DNA of 61,862 nt from a virus. Shown here piece after piece: positions 17,432-25,447 of the stretch. The first letter of the stretch is position 1. Each line of letters starts with the position of its first letter. The translations under genes and the position numbers were made by a program. Where the stretch lies: the IMG/VR virus record IMGVR_UViG_3300042937_000071, positions 1 to 61,862 of that record; one strand, written 5' to 3'. The notes under the pieces are model-generated. The model saw only the letters and a list, made by a program, of their open reading frames with translations, made no database searches and was not told the origin of the DNA.

Positions 17432-17666
17432 TCAGTCGCTTCTCTATGACCCCCGATACCAAACATTTGAGGACTGGGCATCCCTCATGTGTGAGCAGTA
17501 CGCGGCTCAACAACTCTCTATTCCATCATCCGGCACAGACTGGAAGGTTTGGGGGGCTGGGCTGTTGGCAATTGATGTCTTTACAAACGAAGCGGCTCCT
17601 GATCCTTACCTGTACGATGATTGGAAAGATTGGGCGGCGGCTCTTTTAGCGGCGATGAATCCATGA
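17421..17666 (+). CDS. Small conserved phage protein
   Basis: 81 residues if translation begins at GTG 17421, which has GGAG six bases upstream; ATG at 17415 or 17400 are alternatives. Sequence: SLLYDPRYQTFEDWASLMCE, then a Trp-rich end with DDWKDWAAALLAAMNP. It is acidic and aromatic. It overlaps the end of the nozzle-like gene and, by four bases, the start of the ACP gene. I do not recognise the family. Translational coupling suggests it belongs with the tail or the ACP pair. Confidence 0.6.
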   Translation: MATNQSLLYDPRYQTFEDWASLMCEQYAAQQLSIPSSGTDWKVWGAGLLAIDVFTNEAAPDPYLYDDWKDWAAALLAAMNP

Positions 17667-17950
17667 TAAATTTTATTGAACTGTTCAACATGGTTTCGCA
17701 AGTGTCTCGTCCGGCTCACGCCAAAGAGGCTCCTGCGACATCCATGGAAGACAAATTGGCGGACATAGGAATTGATAGCCTTGATGGCTTGATCATGACG
17801 ATGTACTTTTGCGAACTCTACGGAATTCCAGAAGACGACGAAACCAAAGAGTGGCATCCGACCTCCGTTCAGGAGGTTTTCGATTATCTGATCAAGCGTA
17901 AAACGCAAGAGCCAGAATCAATCGAAGCGGCGAAAGAGGCGATCAAATGA
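17663..17950 (+). CDS. Acyl carrier protein-like protein
   Basis: 95 residues from ATG 17663 (overlapping the preceding TGA). Residues 31-45 read KLADIGIDSLDGLIM, the classic ACP pattern in which the Ser of DSL (Ser39) receives 4'-phosphopantetheine. Helices follow (MTMYFCELYGIPEDD and TSVQEVFDYLIK), giving the expected four-helix acidic carrier. No other ACP is in the window. It overlaps the ketosynthase start by four bases (ATGA), so the two are translationally coupled and presumably act together. Holo-ACP formation would need a host phosphopantetheinyl transferase, since none is encoded here. Confidence 0.82.
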   Translation: MINFIELFNMVSQVSRPAHAKEAPATSMEDKLADIGIDSLDGLIMTMYFCELYGIPEDDETKEWHPTSVQEVFDYLIKRKTQEPESIEAAKEAIK

Positions 17951-19062
17951 TCTACCTCACCCACTACCGCACAGCGGCCACATCCAATGTGGAACTCTTT
18001 GAGGACATTGTGTTTCCCCAGAGGGTTCACTGGTTCCCTGAGACCTACAACCGCACGCAGACTGGGATGTTCTATGTTCCGCACAAATTGGCCGAGAAGG
18101 TGCTGGACGCCGATCTCATCAAGTATCTGCGCGAGAACCAAGTCGGCAAGACGGCGTTCATCCTTGCTGGTGGCAACGCACACTTTGCTGGTATCGGCCA
18201 AAGGGCATACAACAGCCGCCTGACCTATACCTACAAATTCCTGCCCTTCACGCTGACTCAAGTCTACGCTGGCCGTACCGCTCAGTCTTTTGGTGACATG
18301 GACTTAGTAACCACTGATGCATCGGCCTGCGCCAGCAGTCTAAAAGTGATGATGGATGTCGAGGTGCTGATGAAGCACTACGGCTTTGAGCGCGTTATTG
18401 TCCTGACGGTTGAAGACGGCGTGTCAAACGCTGTGTTGGAGTTCTTTGGTGAGTCCCGGGCTGTTTTAACGGCCAAGGAAGAGACCGAGACCGGGGTCAA
18501 TCCTTCGGCATTCGATAGCAAGAATCGCGGCTTCTATGTGGGTCAGGGCGCCGCCCTAGCGGTCTTTGAGAGCGAGTGGGCCGTCAACAAACTAAACCGC
18601 GACCCCCTAGCCCGTCTTGTGGGGGCCTATAGCGCCTCTGAAGCGTCTACCAATGCGATTGGGCAGTGTGAGGACGGCCAAGGCTTTACGAAGGCTATAG
18701 AGGGCACCTTGCGCTACAGCGGAGCATTGCGTCAGGACATCAAGATTGTCAAAGCGCATGGCACCGGAACCGAGTCAAACAATAAAGCAGAGAAGGCCGC
18801 GATCATGAGTGCGGGCCTATCAGATTTCGTTGTGACCTCTTACAAACAAAAAATAGGTCACACAATGGGTTCCTCTGGACTGCTGGAATCATTATTATTG
18901 CTGGAGGATATAAAAAAGGGATTCGTTCCTCCAATCGAAAATCGAACCGAATCCGATTCGGTTTTCTTGTCGGAACCAACGAAGCCACCAAAAGGGCTGG
19001 TGCTGAGTCTGGCGGCTGGGATGGGAAACATCTACAGCGCCGCAATATTTGAGGGGCTATGA
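17947..19062 (+). CDS. Beta-ketoacyl-ACP synthase (FabF/FabB-like), complete active site
   Basis: 371 residues. The condensing-enzyme triad is intact: Cys128 in DASACASSLK, His271 in KAHGTGTESNN, and His305 in KIGHTMGSSG. Lys300 lies five residues before His305, as in FabB/FabF. The second half is more family-like than the first, whose N-terminal 100 residues are diverged and lack the usual glycine-rich opening; the total is about 40 residues shorter than FabF. It would extend an acyl chain on the adjacent ACP with malonyl units. It sits between tail and internal virion genes in an unbroken rightward operon. No ketoreductase, dehydratase or acyltransferase is nearby, so the product is unknown. 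Confidence 0.85.
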   Translation: MIYLTHYRTAATSNVELFEDIVFPQRVHWFPETYNRTQTGMFYVPHKLAEKVLDADLIKYLRENQVGKTAFILAGGNAHFAGIGQRAYNSRLTYTYKFLPFTLTQVYAGRTAQSFGDMDLVTTDASACASSLKVMMDVEVLMKHYGFERVIVLTVEDGVSNAVLEFFGESRAVLTAKEETETGVNPSAFDSKNRGFYVGQGAALAVFESEWAVNKLNRDPLARLVGAYSASEASTNAIGQCEDGQGFTKAIEGTLRYSGALRQDIKIVKAHGTGTESNNKAEKAAIMSAGLSDFVVTSYKQKIGHTMGSSGLLESLLLLEDIKKGFVPPIENRTESDSVFLSEPTKPPKGLVLSLAAGMGNIYSAAIFEGL

Positions 19063-19063
19063 A

Positions 19064-19507
19064 ATGCTGGTAAATAGTAAAGAAAAACAACTTGGTGAGC
19101 AGGCGATCCTGATGATTGCCGCTGAAGAGACCAAGTCAAAATATTCTGCCGCGCAGGTGTACGCCGCGCTGGTTGCCGAAATGAATCTGCGTGGCACGAC
19201 CACCTATCGCGCTGGCAACACTATTTTTATGATGCATCACGCCAAGGGCCGCGTAGGCACTTTCCGCGCCCTCAATGCCGACACTGCCCGCAATTATTTG
19301 GAGAACTCCTACGAGTTTATTCAAGCCGCATACAAGATGGGTTTTGACACTCTAATGACCGAGTTTGAAGACCCGACCATTATCAACATCTTCAAAGCCA
19401 TTTCGCGCAACCCTCCCCGAGAGCAAATGGGCTACAAGGCCGAGAAGACTCAGACCGGGTATCGCGTCACCGTGAAACTTGGGCCAAAGCGGGAGGCTAA
19501 AGAATGA
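19064..19507 (+). CDS. Possible internal virion protein A (T7 gp13-like)
   Basis: 147 residues from ATG 19064 with GAGGGG seven bases upstream; the TTG at 19049 is rejected. The pattern RVGTFRALNADTARNYLENS, then KMGFDTLMTEFEDP and IFKAISRNPPREQMGY, resembles the acetyltransferase-fold internal protein A class of podoviruses. No acetyl-CoA binding loop is evident, so activity is doubtful. It is placed at the head of the ejection-protein genes and overlaps the next gene by four bases. An alternative, given the ACP/KS neighbours, is an acyl-transfer role; I consider that less likely but not excluded. Confidence 0.5.
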   Translation: MLVNSKEKQLGEQAILMIAAEETKSKYSAAQVYAALVAEMNLRGTTTYRAGNTIFMMHHAKGRVGTFRALNADTARNYLENSYEFIQAAYKMGFDTLMTEFEDPTIINIFKAISRNPPREQMGYKAEKTQTGYRVTVKLGPKREAKE

Positions 19508-21360
19508 GCGCAGTCGTAAGTTTTGTTTCGGATGTTGTTGAGAGCGTCGTTGACGCTGTCGGTGATGTAGTTGATACCGTCGTCGATGTTGTAGAGGACG
19601 CGGTTGAATTTGTTGGCGACACCGTAGAGGCTATTGTTAATGACCCTCTTCCAACGCTGTTATCCATCGCTGGATCGTTTGTAGGTATTCCTCCGCCCGT
19701 GACCATGGCCGCCGTGACTGCGGCTCGTGGCGGCGACCTTGAAGACATCGTGCTGTCTGCTGGTGTGGCATATCTTGCCCCGCAGGCAAGCAACGCTCTG
19801 TCGTCTACTTTGTCGTCAACCATCGGAGGCGGAATCATCAATCAAACCGTATCCGATATTGTTGTTGATGGCGTGAGCAAGGGCCTTGTAAGTGGCACTA
19901 TTGCTGAGATACGCGGCGGCGACTTTGAAGACGGCTTTGCTGGTGGATTTACTGGTTCTATTGTGAATTCGTCTGTTGGCGAGTTTACCAATGAATTTAT
20001 TTCTCCCGGCGTACAAGATATGCTGGCTGATTCCGGATTAGATACCAGCACGATCAACTCAATTGTCAAAGAGGGCACACGGGCTGTGTCCGCTGGATTG
20101 ACCGCAGAGATTACTGGCCGTGGCGACTTTGATGATGCGTTCATCAACAGCGTTCAAAACTCGACCATCAATGTTGGAACCAACTACGCCGTCAATACGA
20201 TTGGTGATCAGTTCCGCTCGACCGAAGAAGGTCTGCAAACTGTAGAGAGAGAAAAAGAAGGCGAAAGCGATCTACTTAACTTCGACGATTATTTTGCGCT
20301 TGATACAACCCGCGATACCGACACCACTGGTGCGGGCATCGTTGACTCTTTGGTTGAAGAAGTTGCTGTGTCTGACACAGGCACCGACAGCGGCGCGACC
20401 ACTGACACGCTTGCAACCACTGGCATTGGCTCAACTGATTTTGGTAATCTTGAAACCACCTTTGGCTCAAAGAGTTTGGGGTCTGCTACCAACATTGACA
20501 GTTTGCTTGCAAGCACTGACGCAACTGAAATCATCGACGAGTTTGGTGGTGATGACGAGCCTCAAGGTTCTGTAACTGTAGAGGGTTTGCCGGGTGATGT
20601 TCAAGACTTGTATGCTGAGTATGGCATCGGTGATCAAGCAGAAGAAACTCCTGTAGAGGTTGCAAAAGAAACCGACTACGCCGACTACATCCCTACTGTC
20701 ACTCAGACTGATGCACAAGAACCTATTGGCGGCTTGACCACAATCAAGGCCGCAACAGAGTTGCCATCCGACATCACTGAAGAAGACATTGTGTTCTCTG
20801 GTGGCAAGGCTGACATTGATTCGGAAGAAAGTCTTGCAGATAAAAGTCAAGTGCTGGCTACTAAGAAAGCCGTTGACCCTTATGCTGGACTGGATGAGGG
20901 CATCACCAGCCTTACTGAAGACGGCACAGTTGATGTTGCTGGAGGTAAAACCCCGAACATCATTGATGGCGGCTTAAATGTCTTGAGCGACCTTGCAGGT
21001 AGAACTGGCTTGGTGGATAGCGGTGGCGGTATGTCAACTGACAAGTTGGTCACTGGCGCACTCAATCAATTCTTGCGGCCAGCAATCAAGACTGGTTTGA
21101 CAAAAGCAATCAAGGGCACACCTACAAAGACGCTTGTCAAGAGACCAGTGCAGAAAAAAGCACCGCTTACTGCATTGCAGGCTCAAAAAGTTCGTGGAGC
21201 AACACAGCCCCAACAGGCTCCTCGAAGCATTGATATGAGCAAGATCACTGGCAAACCTGTTGCCAAGGTCGCGCCACCTAAGAAGGTTGATGTCAAGACT
21301 CTGACACCGATCACCAATGTGGCAAGCCTCTCTTCAATTCTGTCTGGCGGCAAAGGATAA
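19504..21360 (+). CDS. Internal (ejection) protein with amphipathic Val/Asp N-terminus
   Basis: 618 residues. Residues 1-45 form an almost heptad-like Val/Asp alternation (VVESVVDAVGDVVDTVVDVV), a strongly amphipathic helix able to associate with membranes. Residues 50-215 are Ala/Gly/Ile-rich (SIAGSFVGIPPPVTMAAVTA), and 215-500 are acidic and likely disordered. The C-terminal 100 residues are Lys/Pro-rich. Such composition and its place among internal genes point to an ejected protein that helps form the DNA-translocation channel. No enzyme motif is visible. Confidence 0.55.
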   Translation: MSAVVSFVSDVVESVVDAVGDVVDTVVDVVEDAVEFVGDTVEAIVNDPLPTLLSIAGSFVGIPPPVTMAAVTAARGGDLEDIVLSAGVAYLAPQASNALSSTLSSTIGGGIINQTVSDIVVDGVSKGLVSGTIAEIRGGDFEDGFAGGFTGSIVNSSVGEFTNEFISPGVQDMLADSGLDTSTINSIVKEGTRAVSAGLTAEITGRGDFDDAFINSVQNSTINVGTNYAVNTIGDQFRSTEEGLQTVEREKEGESDLLNFDDYFALDTTRDTDTTGAGIVDSLVEEVAVSDTGTDSGATTDTLATTGIGSTDFGNLETTFGSKSLGSATNIDSLLASTDATEIIDEFGGDDEPQGSVTVEGLPGDVQDLYAEYGIGDQAEETPVEVAKETDYADYIPTVTQTDAQEPIGGLTTIKAATELPSDITEEDIVFSGGKADIDSEESLADKSQVLATKKAVDPYAGLDEGITSLTEDGTVDVAGGKTPNIIDGGLNVLSDLAGRTGLVDSGGGMSTDKLVTGALNQFLRPAIKTGLTKAIKGTPTKTLVKRPVQKKAPLTALQAQKVRGATQPQQAPRSIDMSKITGKPVAKVAPPKKVDVKTLTPITNVASLSSILSGGKG

Positions 21361-21363
21361 AAC

Positions 21364-24300
21364 ATGGCAATTCTAAAAAAACGCCGTTCACAGGCAAACC
21401 TCCCAGAGGTCACATCCGATAAGGGTGTGATCGTTTCGCGTCCGGGTGACAAGTTAACCAGCAAGGTTTCAAAGCCGCTGATGAGTACATCCGGCACCCC
21501 TGCTGGTCGTTTGACTAGCGCAGTCAAAGGTGAGGCTGTATCTACTCCCAAGGTTGGTGGTGGCGCTAATGTTACGCCCGCAAAGACTGCGGCCACAAAG
21601 ACTGCTGGTGCGGCCAAGCCTGCTTTAACTTCTGTTGTTGGTTCTCCTAAGAGCATCACCAACAAAACAACGGGCGCGACTCGTCCTACTGTTTCGACTA
21701 CTCAAGGAAAAACTGGAAGCACTTCTGGTTTGACAAGCGCAATCACTGGCGCTTTGACTGGTGCGGCTTTAGGTGTTGGAACTAAAGCCGTTTACGACAA
21801 ACTGACTGGCACCAAGAAGGTTGTTGATGCATCCAAGGTTCCCGGCGGAACCACTAAACCGGGCGGTACAACCACCAAACCCGGCGGGACGACAACAAAG
21901 CCCGGCACCAATGTCGGAACTCCTCCTTTTGTGCCCGGTGGCACAACCAAGCCGGGAGGGACTACAACTAAGCCCGGCGGTACTACGACCAAACCCGGTG
22001 GAACAACCACTAAGCCCGGTGGCACTACAACCAAACCGGGTGGTACGACTACCAAACCGGGTGGCCCAACCAAGCCTACTACTGGTGGCCCCAAGCCTCC
22101 CGTCACGCCTAAAGGCCCAACCAAACCCGGCGGCTCTACTGGTGGTACTGGCGGAACTAAACCGGGTACTGGCGCGTCTGGGTTTCCTGTTGGCGTCAAT
22201 CCAAATGCAACCGCAAACGAGGATGGCACTTACACCGAGACATTTGATGACGGCTCGACGATCACTTATGACGCCGATGGCAACATCATGTCAACGACTG
22301 ATGCCGAGGGTACTGAGACCGCAACAAACGATGACGGCACCACAACTTATACCTACGATGACGGCTCAACTGTTACCGTTGATGCAAACGGCAATGTGAT
22401 CTCTTCCACTGAAGCGGAAGATGAATTTGCGGCTGACTCTACCGACACTAAAGTTGATGAAGACGGCAACACTGTCTACACCTATGACGATGGCTCAACC
22501 ATAACCATTGACGAGGATGGCAATGTTATTTCCAGTACTGACGCCACAGACTTTGAAGAAGATGTTGTTGCTGAGGACGAGGTAACAGAAGACGAGGATG
22601 TTCTTGCCGAGGGCGCGACTGACGAAGAACTTGAAGAACTTGGTTACTACGAAGACGAGTACGGCAACATCTACGACAACAGTGGCGAGTTGGTTTATGC
22701 CGCCGATGACTACTACACTGATGAAGAAATTTCCGATTACATCTACACAGATGAATACGGCAATGAATACGACTACTACGGCAATATTGTGTCTGAGGCC
22801 GATCACTCCGACTACTTGTATACCGATGATGAAGGCTATCAGTACGATTGGGACGGCAATGTCGTGTTTGATCCTTATGCTGGCGCAGAAGATGAATACT
22901 ATTACGATGAAGAAATAACATACCCCGAAGACGAGTACGCTGAAGGAGAGTCTTATGACTACGGAGAAGAAGACTATTCTGATTTGGATGATTGGTGGGG
23001 TAAAAAAGGAGGTCTTGTGGCACTAATGAAAGACGGTGGGGTGCCCCACTTTGACGAAGGCGGCGAGGTCGAGATGTTTGACGACGGCTCCTATATCGTT
23101 TACTACGAAGACGGTTCGTCTATCACTTACGATGATTCCGGAGAAATCTATGATGTAACCGGAACCGAATCCGGTGACAGCATGGCCGAGTATGCGCTTG
23201 ACAATATGCAGATGCGTACATCTACAACTGGCTCTGATGAAGTCGCTGAAGAAGAGGTTGCTGAAGAAGAGACTGGTGAAGACTCCCGCTATTCTGTTGG
23301 CAACATTCAATACTTTGATGACGGCTCGTACATTCAGACTTTTGATGATGGCTCAACAATGACTGTTGATAGCGATGGAAATGTCTACGCTACAACCGAC
23401 GCCCCTGACTACAGCGTAACTGGCGCTGGTTCTGGTTCTGGCCGCACCAATTACTACAACACGCAAACTGGGTCAGAACGCGCAAGGGAGGCGGCTGAAC
23501 AAAAACAATTGGAGACAAAGTCTAAATCTGCTATAGACGAGTTGATGGGCAGTATCACTGGCTCTGGTTACCTTGGTGCTGGTGCCGCTGGCGCTGTGCT
23601 TGGCGCATTGCTTGGTAACTCCGACCTGTTCTCTGGTGGCTCTGGTACGCAGAACCAAGGCATCGATATGTCTAAGGTTGGCGTAATTCCTGCCCGCACC
23701 ACTGAGTTTGGTGTTGGCCCCGCAAACTATGTGACTTACGATCAGTACGCCGCTCGTGATGAGATGCCCGACATCTATGGCGACGAGTTGTATCGCAATC
23801 TAAATGCACCGGGCTTTAATCCTGTCAACGAAGGAGACTATGGATATGAAGAATCTGAAGCAGAAACTGAAGACAATACTGAGCAGGCTCCAGCAATGGC
23901 TGACGGCGGCTTGGCAGGCGGTTACTACACTTTTGGCAAAACTGTTGACCCGCTTCAAAACCTAACTAACCCACGCCCTGCCCAACAAACGCAGGTTCCT
24001 CAAATGGCGGGCGGATTGCCTCGTGCAGGTGGGTTGCCAAACTCTCCGGCCATGGTCTCACCGCAACAACCTTCTACACAGCAACAGATGCCACAGCAGG
24101 TACAAATGCCTCCCGCAATGAAGCGCGGTGGCTTGCCTGCGGTATCCAATGTGCCATTGGCTGAAGGTCGTTTGGACTTCCGCAAAGGTTCCGCTGTTCA
24201 TGGCCCCGGCGATGGACAGTCTGACGACATCCCCGCTATGCTGGCGGATGGCGAATATGTAATTGACGCAGAGACCGTGGCTCAAATTGGTAACGGGTCA

Positions 24301-24429
24301 ACAAAAGCAGGGGCACAGGCTCTTGATAAGTTCCGCGAAAACATCCGCGCACACAAGCGCTCTGCGCCTCTGAACAAAATCCCGCCGAAGACAAAGGCGT
24401 TGACCTCATACCTGAAGAAAGGAAAATAA
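21364..24429 (+). CDS. Large repeat protein, probable ejection/pilot protein
   Basis: 1021 residues. In order: Ala/Thr/Lys-rich region (1-155); about ten TKPGG units (160-240); three DDGST-YDxDGN acidic beta repeats (290-392); an Asp/Glu/Tyr-rich stretch (400-545); a GGVPHFDEGGE motif (about 559) with two more DDGS repeats (565-680); a hydrophobic glycine segment (715-750); and a C-terminal module (about 940-1000: HGPGDGQSDDIPAMLADGEY, then NGSTKAGAQALDKFRENIRA) that recurs in phage internal and tape-measure-like proteins. The last supports a virion role. The acidic DxDGN units may bind calcium; that is inference. Confidence 0.6.
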   Translation: MAILKKRRSQANLPEVTSDKGVIVSRPGDKLTSKVSKPLMSTSGTPAGRLTSAVKGEAVSTPKVGGGANVTPAKTAATKTAGAAKPALTSVVGSPKSITNKTTGATRPTVSTTQGKTGSTSGLTSAITGALTGAALGVGTKAVYDKLTGTKKVVDASKVPGGTTKPGGTTTKPGGTTTKPGTNVGTPPFVPGGTTKPGGTTTKPGGTTTKPGGTTTKPGGTTTKPGGTTTKPGGPTKPTTGGPKPPVTPKGPTKPGGSTGGTGGTKPGTGASGFPVGVNPNATANEDGTYTETFDDGSTITYDADGNIMSTTDAEGTETATNDDGTTTYTYDDGSTVTVDANGNVISSTEAEDEFAADSTDTKVDEDGNTVYTYDDGSTITIDEDGNVISSTDATDFEEDVVAEDEVTEDEDVLAEGATDEELEELGYYEDEYGNIYDNSGELVYAADDYYTDEEISDYIYTDEYGNEYDYYGNIVSEADHSDYLYTDDEGYQYDWDGNVVFDPYAGAEDEYYYDEEITYPEDEYAEGESYDYGEEDYSDLDDWWGKKGGLVALMKDGGVPHFDEGGEVEMFDDGSYIVYYEDGSSITYDDSGEIYDVTGTESGDSMAEYALDNMQMRTSTTGSDEVAEEEVAEEETGEDSRYSVGNIQYFDDGSYIQTFDDGSTMTVDSDGNVYATTDAPDYSVTGAGSGSGRTNYYNTQTGSERAREAAEQKQLETKSKSAIDELMGSITGSGYLGAGAAGAVLGALLGNSDLFSGGSGTQNQGIDMSKVGVIPARTTEFGVGPANYVTYDQYAARDEMPDIYGDELYRNLNAPGFNPVNEGDYGYEESEAETEDNTEQAPAMADGGLAGGYYTFGKTVDPLQNLTNPRPAQQTQVPQMAGGLPRAGGLPNSPAMVSPQQPSTQQQMPQQVQMPPAMKRGGLPAVSNVPLAEGRLDFRKGSAVHGPGDGQSDDIPAMLADGEYVIDAETVAQIGNGSTKAGAQALDKFRENIRAHKRSAPLNKIPPKTKALTSYLKKGK

Positions 24430-24430
24430 A

Positions 24431-25444
24431 ATGGCTGGACTTTTTCAAGGTGATCCGTTACCAGCGCTAACAAAAACCACGGAGCAACAACAGGTTGCCC
24501 CAGAGTTTTATACCAATTACCTTCAGGACATTGCAAACCTAGGTCAAAACGCTGTTCAACAGGGTGGCGTTGCTGGCTTCTCGCCACTGCAACAGCAGGC
24601 TCTATCCATGGCGCCCAATGTGGCGTTCTCTGGAGCAGGTTCTCTGGGCGCGGCGTCTCAACTACTTGGCGAGGCTGGCGCTACAACGATGCCTGATGTT
24701 GTTGCGGACTACATGAACCCGTACACCAGTTCCGTGGTGAACGAGATGGCCCGCTTGCAACAGCGCAACATCCGTGAGAATGTATTGCCGAACCTCGGCG
24801 GTGCGGCTGTGGGCACGGGTCAGTTTGGTTCACGCCGTCAGGCTCAGGTAACTGGGCAGGCTTTGCGTGACCTCCAGTCTGATCTTATTGGCAAGCAGAT
24901 GGGCGCTCTACAACAGGGCTACACCGAAGCGGGTAAGTTTGCGCAGACTGATCTTGAGCGTGCGCTCAATGCTGGTCGCTCATTCACATCGCTGGGCCAA
25001 GAGCAACAGCAACTTGGTGTTGGTGGTTTGAAGACTTTGTTTGATTACGGTGGTCAAGAACAGGCCCTCGGCCAAAAAATGCTTGACTACCCTATGGCGC
25101 AGACACAAGCCTTTGCAAAACTCTTGCAAGGCTATCAAGTGCCAACCGGAACCGTACAGCAGACCACTGGCTCAGAAGGCTACAGCAATGCACCTCTGGC
25201 GCAGATTGCTGGCCTCTTGCAAGGTTTGGGTGCATTCTTGCGCTCAGAACCCGGCAAGGCAAACGGCGGCGTGATGCGCAAAGCAAAAGGTGGCGCACTG
25301 CGCAAACAACCCATGGCGGCGACAATGGCAGGAAAAGGCCGTCGCATGAAAATGGGCGGATATGCAGACGGTGGCGCTACGCCAATCGCTTATACCGATG
25401 GCGATGGCAATATTTATGACACCGATGGAAACCTAGTGGGGTAA
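24431..25444 (+). CDS. Internal virion protein, Gln/Ala-rich
   Basis: 337 residues. The N-terminus (ALTKTTEQQQVAPEFYTNYL) leads into Gln/Ala/Gly-rich helices (FSPLQQQALSMAPNVAFSGA; RQAQVTGQALRDLQSDLIGK), resembling P22 gp7-like or T7 gp14-like ejection proteins. The final 60 residues are basic with ANGGVMRKAKGGALRK and MKMGGYADGG motifs, ending TDGDGNIYDTDGNL, a unit shared with the preceding 1021-residue protein. It starts immediately after that gene. Internal location is likely from composition and context. Confidence 0.6.
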   Translation: MAGLFQGDPLPALTKTTEQQQVAPEFYTNYLQDIANLGQNAVQQGGVAGFSPLQQQALSMAPNVAFSGAGSLGAASQLLGEAGATTMPDVVADYMNPYTSSVVNEMARLQQRNIRENVLPNLGGAAVGTGQFGSRRQAQVTGQALRDLQSDLIGKQMGALQQGYTEAGKFAQTDLERALNAGRSFTSLGQEQQQLGVGGLKTLFDYGGQEQALGQKMLDYPMAQTQAFAKLLQGYQVPTGTVQQTTGSEGYSNAPLAQIAGLLQGLGAFLRSEPGKANGGVMRKAKGGALRKQPMAATMAGKGRRMKMGGYADGGATPIAYTDGDGNIYDTDGNLVG

Positions 25445-25447
25445 GAG

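Noticed and set aside
21792-22229. Minus-strand ORF of 145 codons rich in Pro/Val/Gly
   Set aside because: It is the antisense shadow of the TKPGG repeat region, with no ribosome site.
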